DNA from: Pyrocephalus nanus
Lineage: Eukaryota > Chordata > Aves > Passeriformes > Tyrannidae
Direction: 5' to 3'
Length of the DNA: 64,000 nt
NCBI GenBank assembly: GCA_038380795.1
Contig: CM076261.1
Span: 7,384,556-7,448,555 of the forward strand
Below, piece by piece: positions 12,598 through 24,622 of this stretch. Position 1 is the first letter of the stretch; each line of letters begins with the position of its first letter. The notes under the pieces are model-generated. The model had not been told where the DNA came from, ran no database searches, and saw only the letters and a program-made list of their open reading frames with translations. The position numbers and the translations under genes were made by a program.

Positions 12598-15500
12598 ATC
12601 TGTCTTGGAAAATCTAAACTACATGATCTTAGAAGAGCTGCCCATGGGATGTTTGTTATTGATTGATATCCTCCTTTACTAAAAAAATAGTATGTTTCTG
12701 CATTGTATGAGAAGAATTCCTCCTCTGTCTTCTGACACAGGTAACGTGTCTGCAGCCTTGGATGCTTTACCTAGTGTTTCTCATGTATAGAGGCTAAAGC
12801 AAGTCTAAAATTGAACCTTATTTCATCTTTGTTTAATGAATTGGGTGACTTTGACAGAATTTTCTGGGTTTGAGTTCCTCAGCCCTAAAAAGCAGACAGT
12901 GACTGACCAGGTTCATCAGACCATGCTTGTTGGTTAGTAATACAGCTGGGCAATTTTAGCCAACTTCATCTGGAATTTAACAAGGAAAATGCTTTGGAAG
13001 CAAATGAAGGTGCATAGGATTATACCTGTGTGATTGGTACTGATATAAGTAGTGAAAACTGGCTTGGAATCTCACACCTTAGTGTCACCAAGTATGCTGT
13101 TTGAACACAAATGTCAGGGAATTTCAGACATAATATAGTACAGATTATCTAGGTTGTACATACTTTTTTATGTAAACCTTGAGTCAGAAACAAAAGCTTT
13201 AGCTTTGCCAGATGCGTTGTGTCCGCAGCTTACTGTCCTAAGTGCTGTGGTTTATGTGACCATTCTGCTTCTTGCTCTGTCAGTCCCTTCTTGCAATATT
13301 GGAACCTGCTTTTCCGCATTTATAAGCTGAAAAACATCTCAGAAGAAGAGGTAATTAGTTCCTGTTAGTTTTGTGTAAATTTGTGAGTGGGTAAAGGAGC
13401 AAGATTTGAGTTAGTGTGTGCAAGGGGAGTGGTTGCTGCAGTGCTCCTGGTCAGCTGCTTTTCCCACCTGGAACCATCACAGTGGAGTTCTGTCACAGCT
13501 CATGGGAGGCAGAAGGGAACATTAGGGGTATTGAGGGAAATGCGAGGATGCCGCTTTGTGGAATTTGTGATACAATATGAAAGCTTGTGGCAGGAAATCC
13601 TGGTCAAAAATATTTCCTGGAACTCATATTATTCCCATTATGAAAGAAGACGAAGTGCTGATTTTCTTCCTTTAACTTTGATAAAGCATAAATATGCAAG
13701 TTAAAATTCCCTTTTAAGTGGCATGCAGTGTAGGGGGCTTCTGAGAAAGATATTTTGCCTCTTCATTTCTGTATTTTCTTTCAAGGCTATTTTTAATGTA
13801 TTTAACATTCTACTGTGTCCTCAGGACAGGTTTTTAAGCTTCTGAATATTAACATTACTGAATTAATTATTACTTCTATTTGGATTTGATGAAGATTATG
13901 TTTTGCAGTGTTTAAGGTCATTTGCCTGAGGTTCTAAGTTGAAGAATATGATTAGCTGGTTGGTCTGCCACTGCTTTTGTGATCTTGGCTTAAACACAGA
14001 TAGGAGATCTGCATGACAAAGCATGGATTATGTATTTCCATGGTAGTTAAAAAACCTAACCAAAAAACTGATAGAGAACAGAAGAATAATAATTATGAAG
14101 GCTGCTTGCATTCCTGTCAAATTGCATTTCTTTCTAAGAGTGCTACATTTAGTGAGGTTGCTTCCTTCTCCACCCTGACTGAAAATTGGGAATGCTGAGG
14201 TCTGTACCTTTTCTGTTATCAAGAGAACTAATTTGGTATGAAACAGGAGTGGCAAAGGGCAGCTAAACTTATTTTCAAAAGTCTGTTGTTGCCCTGAAGT
14301 TAGATACGTGGACATTATCTAAGCCAAACTTTTCATAAAAGTCTCAGTTGATAATTATGTGACTGGAACAAAGTAAAACAGTAAGTAAAAGAAAACATCA
14401 TCAACTTGGATGCTGTTTAAAAACTAAGAACATAAAACAAGGTTTCATGGAAAAAGAAGCGACACTACTTTCAACATGGTTAAACTTAAATATTAGATAA
14501 ATATTCCATTAAGGTTTTCTAAGTGACATAGAGTGGAAGAATTGTACCATGTATTGACAGGGAGAGTGCCATTGAAGCCCCTTGCCCTGATGCAGGTTGC
14601 CAACAAGAATGCCAGTTCATCATTTTTGTTGGTGGAGTGAATAGCAGCTAACAAGGTTTTTGTGTGGGAGCTGAGTTATGTTGTAGGAATTTCTGGCTAG
14701 CTTGTGTTTTGGTGCATCTCTGTACTGAAAAAATGTTCAAAAATACAAGGGGCTCTGAAGTCACTCTCTTACAAAGACAGACGGGAAGTTAAGATAGTTG
14801 AAATAAAATACTATGGCAAAATATTTACCTGACCAGCAATTAAACACACTATTAACCCAGTGTAAGAAACAAAATATTACATAAACAGTGGTCTTCAGGA
14901 AAGCTGCAGGCCTTCCTGATATGCTTATTCCTTACTAACCATCCTCTACTTGAAAACTTCTGAGAGAACTGGAACATTTTGCATCTTTTCTTGAAGGTCA
15001 GTGTTCTGTAGTTTTGCAGAATAAACCAATTTCAGAGTAAGGTGTCCCTTGCTGAAAAGCCCTGCCAGAGTATAATACAAAAAGAAATATATTTTCCTAA
15101 GTGGCTGACTCAAATTTCATTTCAGTGCTGCCAATCCCCACACCTCCACCCCTCTTTCCCTCACAAATACCTCACTGAACCCTTGGCAATCAGCTGCCAC
15201 ACAGGGAAAATCAGAGACGATCTGGGTAAACAGATGTGTCACTTTGTGGTCCATATAACATCAGAATTTTTACAAGAGCTGCACTATAACGTGGAGAGGA
15301 AGCAAGTGAAAATAAAGCATGTGAATGAGGTTCTGGCAGTGAAAGCATCACTCACAAAGGTGACAAAGAACAAGGGAACAAAGAACAATATTGAATGTAA
15401 TGACCTTGGTAAGAGTGCTGCTTATGAAAGTGTCGTTTAATGCTTGCTGTTGTTATGAATATACTTTTGTTCTTGTTACAGAAGCAAATGTACTCTCTTT

Positions 15501-17353
15501 AAGAAAAGCATGAGAAAAAAACTAAAAAACTAAAAAAGTAATTGAAGGCTGCCTACCAGCTACAAAAGAAAGGAAAAATCCAGCAAGGAACCAATAATTA
15601 AAAGCACTAATTGGGGGCACTAAACCCATTCATTAATAAAACTATGCCAGAAAGTAATCAGGAGATTAAAGTCCAAATAATGAAAACATTAGGACTGCAA
15701 TACTAATATAAAGAACTAAATTAAGCAGAGGAGACATTACTGTTGTCTCTGAAGATTCAGTCTGTATATATGTCCTCAAAAATTAAATTGAATTTTTAAA
15801 TAATTAAATAGCTTTTACTGTCCTGGAGGGAAAAAAAAGGTTTCATCTACATATCTTGTGGTTTGGTTTTGCCGAATAATATTGGATTGGTTGTATTCCA
15901 CAAACTTTTAAAATCAAAATCTAACCATTCTAGTCAGGAGTAGATACCAAAGCACAAGTAATTAGTCTGATGTGGTTGCTTTATCAGAATAGTAGTAAAA
16001 TAAGAAGGAATAATATCTTTTCAATAGTTCACAGGCAGATTTCAACTAATAAATGTTTCCCAGTAGAAAAAGTTTTATTATCATTGTTTGACCTGAAAAA
16101 GGCTGAAAGAGAATTATAGCAAATAATGGATATTATTTGTCTTGGAAAAGCTCATGAAAATCTGATCTTTTCCAAATGACAAATTTGCCGTTTTTCCAAT
16201 GATAATTTCAGTTAAAATTACTGTTACTGCTTTATTAGATAGAAAGATTAGCTGAAGTGCAATGACACATTATGAGTGTTCTTCTAATTTATCCATTGAA
16301 TAAAAAAAAGAGATGGGAGAGTTTTAAAGCAGTAAAATCTGTAATCTTATTGAAGTATTGTAAATTACAACTGGCTTAAGGCCTTTTTTAATAGTTTAAA
16401 TGATATTGCACAGTATCTCTTTTTTGTGTTTTCCCCTTCTTTTTTTCTTTTGTCTTGAAGATTTACACGACCGTAAGTTTTACTCCCAACTATCACCTTC
16501 TACATACTCAGTCATTCACTGTTCTAATTGTTTATGCCACTGTGGCCACAGCAACATGCATAGAAAATAATGGCTGCTAAAATCAGTTGAAATGTAATCA
16601 GGGAAAGAAATCCCAGTTCATTGGAAGCAGTTATTTAGGTAATTGGTAATATTTGGACATAGGCTAGAGAGTGAATTAGGAAGTTGCTAACTGCTCCCAT
16701 AGCTTGTATAACTGTATTTCCAATCTTCCAGTTTTCTGTTCTACTGACTGCCCAGATGCATAGTGCATGGTTAAACCTGGGAACAGTTCTGGTTGCTGGC
16801 TCGTAGGTGATCTGCTAGAATCACACACTGAGAGCAGTGGTTGATGTCTCCGAGTTGCTTAGTAACTTGTCTACGTGGGTTGTCTTTCCCTAGTTCCGTG
16901 CTGCATGTGTGGATAATAACAACCTCACTCAGATGTTCCAGCACCTGCTGGCTCTTGTATTTCCACCATGGGAAGTCTGTACAGAGTAGTGATTAAAGCA
17001 AAGGCTTGGTGTGAGATACCTCTACCATGGTTGATGTAGCTACAGCCACAGGGTAACTAGAACCCAAAAACTGTAATGCATATTTAGGAGGGCTGAATTA
17101 GATTACTCTCTGAAACAAAATGCATTTTGCTTGCCCTTAACAGAATACACGTGTTCATCCTGGTTTCTGCTCCTGGGATACACAGGCCACTGAAGTGCAG
17201 CAATTCCTGTGACATAACGTTGGTCAGAACTACAGCATAAGCTGAAGTCTACTGGATGTTTTCTCAATGCTCTCTTAGTACCAGAGTACCAGGGGAATCA
17301 TTTCAGGTGATTAAAAAAAAAGAAGGAAAAAGATCCCTTTTAAATTCAAACTC
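12598..17353. other. Unique AT-rich sequence, no confirmed gene
   Basis: No identifiable repeat or known protein family. A 67-nt segment at 13284-13350 has a pyrimidine-rich acceptor before it and a gtaatt donor after it and is open in one frame; it is treated as a weak exon candidate under findings. The 132-codon frame at 15042-15440 has no recognisable motif. From about 14400 to 16350 the plus strand becomes A-rich, with a short run of actaaaaa repeats near 15519-15541. Confidence 0.55.
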
Positions 17354-17384
17354 TTTTTTTTTTTTTTTTGGGGGGGGGGGGGGG
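17354..17384. repeat. T16-G15 homopolymer junction
   Basis: Sixteen thymines (17354-17369) pass directly into fifteen guanines (17370-17384). A G15 run can fold into a G-quadruplex and is prone to length change and to sequencing or assembly error, so the exact count should be treated with caution. Confidence 0.92.
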
Positions 17385-17590
17385 AGTAAATTCAATGTAC
17401 TAGTTCATTGTTGCCCAGTCTTGCTTTCAATAATCTTCAGTTTTCCAGCAGTCCTTTTTAACTTTCTAACTTTCATGTTCTTGGAAGTGACAGCCAGAAG
17501 TTGTGTGACTTGGATGTTACTCACCTCTGGCAAAAGACTGCATAGTGTAATATTGCTGGGAATTTTGACATTTGAAGGTTGCCTCTACTG

Positions 17591-17616
17591 CATTAGCCAC
17601 TTCTAAGTGGCTAATG
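17591..17616. repeat. 26-nt near-perfect palindrome
   Basis: The arms cattagccactt (17591-17602) and aagtggctaatg (17605-17616) are exact reverse complements separated by only ct. On single-stranded DNA or RNA this gives a tight stem, though the innermost pairs must open to form a loop. No flanking duplication or transposon ends are evident. Confidence 0.92.
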
Positions 17617-20600
17617 TTTTTCATAAATATCTAGGTTTAAAAAAGCAATACAGTATATTTAATTGTGTGAAACTTACACTAGTATGCTTGTACTGATATT
17701 TAATTTCAGGCTTTCAGAAATTCTTTTTTTCAGTCTGTTACATATTCAAAAATATAGAACAGCAAGTCTTTCTACTTTGACTCTTTCTTTTCCTAAAGAA
17801 AAGCATCTTAATCCTTTCTTTAATCTTCAGATAATATCAGATATTGTAATAGATAATTTTAATGATTTCTCATAGTGATTTCTAAGATAGAGTTTCATAT
17901 TTGATTAACAGTAAATAATGTGTTAAGAGCATGTGAATGATATTTTAGTAAAGATGTGTATGATAAGAAAAATAAATGAGAATTTCAACACACTTCTTTG
18001 TGTGTTGCATTATTTACCTCCTCATTTTTATTCTGTGAAGCAGTTAAATTAGCAAATAATTTTTACAGCTTGTTCCACTCAGAAAAATTCTTCAAAACAC
18101 TGACAAGGAGCACCATTAACTGTATAATATCAGTAAGAGGTAGCAGATCTCCTTAGTATCACTTTTTCTGGAGTTTTAACACTCTTTGAGATAGAATAGA
18201 AATGCTCTCTCAGGATGTCTGTTGCTGAATTAAAATTCTTAAGTTCATGGAAATGAGTTTTCTGGGCAGTAATCTGCTGGTAACGGGGAATGATTCCAAC
18301 CACTTTTGGTCATGGTAGCAAACCACAGTAAATGCACTGATAAGGGTTTTGGGATACCCAGGCATTAAATATTGTGGTATTTGTGGTTACTTCACTTTGA
18401 ATGTGTGAAAGAGGTCTTGCAGTGAAGTTAAAAATCCAGGCCAGTTCTGTGCCCAGGCTGTGGGAAGCTGGGATGGTGTGGCACAGGCTGAACACGCTCT
18501 CCTGCTTTCATTGGAAATGCTGCCTCTTGCTGCTGCTGCAGCATTAAACCTTCATGTGTTGGCAGTTCGAGAGGTTTCTATATTCTGGAAATCCTAAACT
18601 GGATATGGTGCTGAAAAATGGTGTGACAATGTTACATAGCTTTTCATTAATTGAAATTTAGGAGTGGATGTCTGTATGCTGAGATCATTACATAAAATCA
18701 TGAGAAATTAGTTGATATGTTATTTCATTAATTGATGTTATTTGTCTTAAAAGTAAGACACATAAATGTCTTGGTGGTTTTTTTTTTTCTGGTCAACTCT
18801 CTTTAAATTTCATCTATATGTTGCCTTATCCTGCCATGCCAAGGTCCTGTCTTCTCATTGTGCAGGCAAAGGTAGGGAAGTTTTTTACATATGTTTTCTC
18901 ATTATCATTGAATAGCAGTTTAGTCCCTTGCTTTTGTCCAAGGATGGAAGGCCATCTTTTCTGTTCACCTCCGTGAGGGATTTTTGTTTGGTTTTGTGCT
19001 TTTGTTTCTGTAATTTGTGATATAGCAAGTGAACATGCCTATCAGTGTTTGGTGGGTCACAGAAAATGACTGGTATTTTTTCATTAAGTAGAAAGAAAAT
19101 CTATTGTATGCTTCCCTGTAATCTACATATTTGCCATATTTCCATCTCATTCCATTTCATTTATTTTCTCTCTTTTTTTTTTTTTTTTTAATGGTGGAGC
19201 TCTTTAAAGGGACTTTAGAACCAGCTTGATTCAAATTTACGGAACTTGCTAAACTTTTATGTTGTTAGTGGATAACTTGGTGAGAGTGTGGAAGAGCTCA
19301 GTGGTGAGCTCGGTACACTGATAATAAGCAGTTCAGGTGTCTGTGTATTTAGGGACTTTTTCTGGTCATGGACTCAAAATAAAACAAAGCACCTCCACTT
19401 CCTTTGCAGGTATTCACAATGAACCCGCATTCTTCAACAAAAAAGCTGTGATTTCTGCTGAGTGAAATTGTCTGTCTACCTGTCTTATTGTTTAATAACA
19501 ATCTTAGATTTTTATGTCAGTAAAAGTAAGGCTGATCAGTGTACTCTTGCAAATGCTCCAGCACTTTTTCCTAGGGATCAGGCGCCAAGGTTTATATTGT
19601 TAAGAGTTTTCTTATTTTCCTTAGCATGTTCCTGCATTATGCACAGTTTTACCTGAATTCAGTAAAACTTATCTTTATCTTTTGCTCTGTGTCAGTGTTT
19701 AGTATCTTTGTTGGTTGTACAGCTGCTGAACCAAAGAACATTTAATATAGAAAAGACTTAATTTGTTTGGGACCAAGCAATAAAGCATATGTTTAGTGAT
19801 GTTTCACAATAGGACATTTTATGACTGATTAATGTACTACAGAGGAAAGCTAGGAAGCCTCTCTTTCTTTTATTTTTTTTTTAATAATTATTTTTATTCC
19901 TGTGCTTGCCTCAGTGCTCTAAATACTCCTGTGTCAGCAATTAGCAGGAGCAGTGTTTCATTAATCCATCAGATCTCTGATGTAGCACATTCTAAGGCCA
20001 AGAGATAATAGGGAATCATTTGTTTAAACCTCAGGATTAGCCTCTGATGTATCAGACTGCAGTGTGTCATTAACAGCAATAGTGGTAGAACTGTAAACTA
20101 AAGCAGATACGGGGTGTGTGGTTGATACTTTTCAAATCAAGTGACAGCTCTGGTGTCTTGTACCTTTTAAGCTAGTAAACAGCTATTGCAGCTTACATAA
20201 ATTTGAGAAATAACTGTGTTATTTTCATTAGTGTTTATAGTGTCCTGTTGTATGAATCACTTACTATGTAGCCATAACACCTCTGATATCAAATTCATAC
20301 TGAAAGGAGCTTGGGTGTTTTTTTTTAGTGTTTTTAATCTAGATGCATTTAACTATTATTATTAATGCAAAAGTGCATCTGAAATATCTGATCCTTATGA
20401 AGCACAGCAGTTCCACTAAACCAGAGAAGTTTTTATATTCCTTGTAAGCTTTTAGAACAAGCTGCTTCATTTCTGTGCTGAAAGACAAGCTTTTAAAAAT
20501 GAGAACTCTTCAAAATGCTAGCAGTTGATTTAATTTGTAACTTATGCAGTATATTGAACTTGCAGATTATGTGCCCTAATATTATAGAGATAAAAGAGGA

Positions 20601-21610
20601 TTTATAGGTGCTTTCTCCTTTTGATTGAATAGTGCTTTCACAAGAGCACTGTAAATGCAGTAATGGCTGAAGTGATAAACCTTGCAATCCTATTTGGCTC
20701 ACGTGGAGGAAGGAAGGATAGAGAGACATCATGTAGGACTGAATGGCAGATCCCAACTTGTCTTTAATCAGAACCAGGCATGAATGAGCTCTGATTCCCC
20801 TCTATTGACAATATTAGTTCTGTTATCAAGAAATATCAAAGTCCTTTGTAAGGGTTGTGTTGCACTGGGTTAAGAAAGGTTGTCCACTCTGGCCTCATAG
20901 TTTCTGACTTCTTTTTGTAAAGCTCAGGGTACATCTGACTACTTCTTGTTGCAGGTCAGCCACTGTCTTTGCTTCCAGGTCCATTAGCCTCTTTAGTATA
21001 TTTTGCTTTTTAGGTCAGTTGATTGGCTTTCAAACTCCACAAAAAATGAGGAGCTGAGGGCTTCCTACTTACTCTGCTGCCAAAACAACACAGCCTCCAG
21101 GTCAATCATGACCTATATATATAAATACACTTGCCAAAATGTACTCTTGCCTTATCCCCCATTACTGGAAGGGTAGTGGGGATTTAACTGAAGGCAGTCC
21201 TATTCTGGTCCTTGCTAGGGCCAAAGAGATCCCTGCTTAGATGCAATATGGAGGCAGGTGGGAGAGAAGCAAATATGTTTGTTTTCCTTTCTTTCCTTGA
21301 AATGTATCACCTAATACAGGTGAAACCAAAGCCAGGTGGAATTCTGTTTGTGTTTATTTTAGTGCATTGGCTTGTTACGTACCCTGTATTCTTAATTGGA
21401 AGTTAGCAACAACTGCTTGAACAAATGTTTTATTATTAGACTCCGTTATCTGTGGAGTTCATTGACATCTTGTGGTGGTCATCTGCACCTTTGAATATTT
21501 AGACTGGATATAATGGCACTACTCCTGCAAAATGATTGTTGACAGATGTGTAATGGTTTTTAATGGTAGACCTAAAGATATTTCAAATCAGAACCCTATT
21601 GGAATAAACA

Positions 21611-21671
21611 TGGTCATTAAAAACTACACATAAAACTCAACATTAAAAACTCAACATAAAAAACTCAATAC
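21611..21671. repeat. Imperfect short tandem array (cattaaaaactcaa-like)
   Basis: Successive copies of a 13-16-nt unit built around cattaaaaactcaa occur here with substitutions and small length changes: attaaaaactacaca, taaaactcaaca, ttaaaaactcaaca, taaaaaactcaata. It is a degenerate minisatellite-like stretch of about four units, most likely from replication slippage. Confidence 0.75.
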
Positions 21672-24603
21672 ACCTTAAGATTAATGAATGAAAGCAGTTG
21701 GCTGTCTGAGATGAGAGGTCCATTTAGCAAACCCATATTTACTAAATTTTAGTGATACACTCATGGTGTAAAAGTTGACCATTTATGTGAACTTACTGCC
21801 AGTGGTAAAAAATGCCCAAAAGTAATTTTATTGTGAGAATGTTTTGGGTCTTCTGTGTTTGTGGACATTTAGCAACTTTGCAATATGTCTAGAAAATACC
21901 GTGTAAATTGTTCATCCTTTATGTACTGGAGCTCTATCTGTAGTATCACATTTATTGCAGCTGCAGTAGTGTGACTTAAGTCTCTTTTGAAGAAACGAGA
22001 GCTTTCAGATAAATAAGAGTCAGTCTACTTTGGGACTGCATTAATGCCATAGGTAGCCCGTGTAGCTGCATTTTCTGGTGTACGGGCTGCAAAGTTCTGC
22101 ACAGAATTTAAAGTGATTTCCTATTGTGGGCTACATTTCAGCATCAGCTGTCTAATATGGAGGAGAGACAGGTATGGATGCTTGTTCCAGTGTTTGGTAT
22201 TTAGGGGAAAAATGAGTACTGTGATTTGGCTGTGACCATGTGAAGCACAAAGCAGACTTGTATGTAGTTCCTGTGTTGCCTTCTAACTTCAGTTTGAAAT
22301 ATTTTGTGTTTTAACAGTTTTTGCTGTATATGGATTTTTACTGAGGGAAGAAATACAGTCAGTGTAAGCTGGAGTGGGTCAGAAATGTGCTAGCTATGGT
22401 GCCCAGTTTCATAGATTCCATATTTTTGAATGACTACCTCGTGTTACCAATGTTATATATAAAGATGAAAGTGTAGTAGATCAGTTTTCTTCATTCTGCA
22501 AGAAGTAATGATTTTAATCTTTAAACTTACTGACTTTACCTTCTAATTCGTTTTTCTTGTAATTTCCTTCTGTAATTTCTTCAGAGGGCAATTATAGTCT
22601 TCCTGATGTGCAGTATTTTCGTATAACACTCTAGTTGTTTTATTCAGTGAGAATTTTCTGTCTGGAAGTGATTATTTTATTGCACTAAACAGCCTATATT
22701 CCAAATTACCCTTTTTGAATGATTCTCGTTGAATTGTGTGTGCTTTTAGTCCTTATCCTCTCCAGGTTTCTCATTTCTCCTGACTTGGTGAAACCGTAGG
22801 TGATCAGTGTATGCTACAAGCAGGTGGAAGGTTGTGTAAAAAAGGTGTTCACTCTGCAGATTTTATGTGAGGGCACTGAGAGCAGAATGTCATATCCTTC
22901 AGTAGCTCTGTCCATCTTCCTAAATCTATACAGTGGGCTCATCTTTACTGTCACCTTGGGGACCAAGAAAGTTTGGGTTCTCACAGATGCCTGCCCCCAG
23001 CCCGAAAGCTGTTCTCTTCCATCCTGTGTTATGGCATTTTCAGAGCAACTGGCAACAGCCCTGGGGATTTCTCTGACATTAAAAAATAAAGTAAAAAAAA
23101 TGCTGCAGAGTGACCTTTTATTAGCTTGAACCTTAAGCAACTTAGCAGAGCTGCTGGAGTAAAAGCAACACCATGTCGGATTCAGCTTTTAAATTGGTAC
23201 AGTTGCATTGTCAGTTTTGTGATTGTTTCCCCTTATGCACTGGCTGGCTCTAGGTTTCCTAATACGAACCCTTAGCTAAGGCTATGAAGAGACTGTGTCC
23301 GGTCTTGGAGAATAGCTGACCAATAATAATTTATTTATTAAAAAATTCAGTAAGAAACCCAGCAGAATATTTTTATGATCAGAATCTCCATATGCTGGGC
23401 TGAATAAAAAAGCTACATTTCCTCTTTTGGTATTTGTAAGTCTGTCTTGGCTTTGCTGATTGGTGTTTTGGGGGCAGGGATGAGAGTCCCTTTTTCATTT
23501 AGGAAACCTGGGCTGGATTTCTCTTGCTCTGCAGAGCAAGCCGCTGTTTCTGTGATTATTGCAGTTAGAGAGAAGGACTGAGCAGTTTGGCGTTTTACTT
23601 GTATCTTCTGGGGCTTTCTCTTCCCTTCAAATTAAATTATTTTTGCATCGTAAGATCATTGCAAATTCACTTGACCCGAGGCAATCTGACCTGTGGTCAG
23701 TGATGATCATACTGTTAAGACAGTTATATAGTTATGGTGGGATGAGGGTGAAGCTGAATTACTTTTATATTTGGGATGTTATTTCTGTACCTGGGAATAA
23801 GCCACTAAATAAGAAGCAGTCTTATTACATGTATCCAGCAGAACTCTAAATACAAAGCTATTTGGTTTAAAAACGAAAAAATAAAATTTGTCTCTGATGG
23901 ATAGTGAATCAATAATCTCCTGCTGTATATGAAGTGTTCCATAAAGAAGCTCCATCTTAATAGAGTAAATGGAGATTAGTCCTGCTAGGAGAGAAATGTT
24001 GTGTCGTAAGCCATTGAGGCTGCTTCTTTCTTCTTCTTCCTCTATGCCCCCATGCCTGTTTGTCTCTGTACTTTCCTATAGAGAATATCGTGCTGTTGAG
24101 GGAGAATGGCAAATGTTGCAGAGTTACTACATTTACTCTTGTTTTGTGAAAGTGAATACAGAGACACTGTTGTGTGATTCCTTAAAAATTATTTTGTCTT
24201 TAGAAGTCTTTTCCCCTGCTGTCTCCCCCTTACGCTGCATATTTTGCCATATCTGCTTGTGCAAAAGCAGAGTCCTGGGAGGAAAATGAGACAGTGAGAG
24301 GTAGAGGGACTGCTGAAGGGTCAAAAACCCAGCCTGTGAATAGTCAGAGACTGGGGAGCTTAGAAGGGGAAAGGAAAACAAGCTGTGAGTCAGCAGTGAG
24401 AAGGGGGATGGAGGGTCTTCAATAAACTGTCTGGTCTTCTGCTAGGGCATATTTTCCAAGATAGTGTAAGGTGGGTAATTTAATTTCAAACTTTTTTTAT
24501 TTTTTTTTGGGGGGGACACATGAGGGAACAGGGTGGAAGGGGGAAAAGATGTCATAATGGTGTTACTTGGTATCACACCAAATTATTGAGTAGTGAGGAT
24601 GGA

Positions 24604-24622
24604 GATAGATAGATAGATGGAT
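24604..24622. repeat. Short (GATA)n microsatellite
   Basis: Three and a half perfect GATA units followed by gatggat. It is short and partly decayed. Confidence 0.8.

Noticed and set aside
15042..15440. A 132-codon plus-strand frame
   Set aside because: No recognisable domain, no matching splice signals at both ends, and it lies in an A-rich stretch where Lys/Asn-rich open frames arise by composition.
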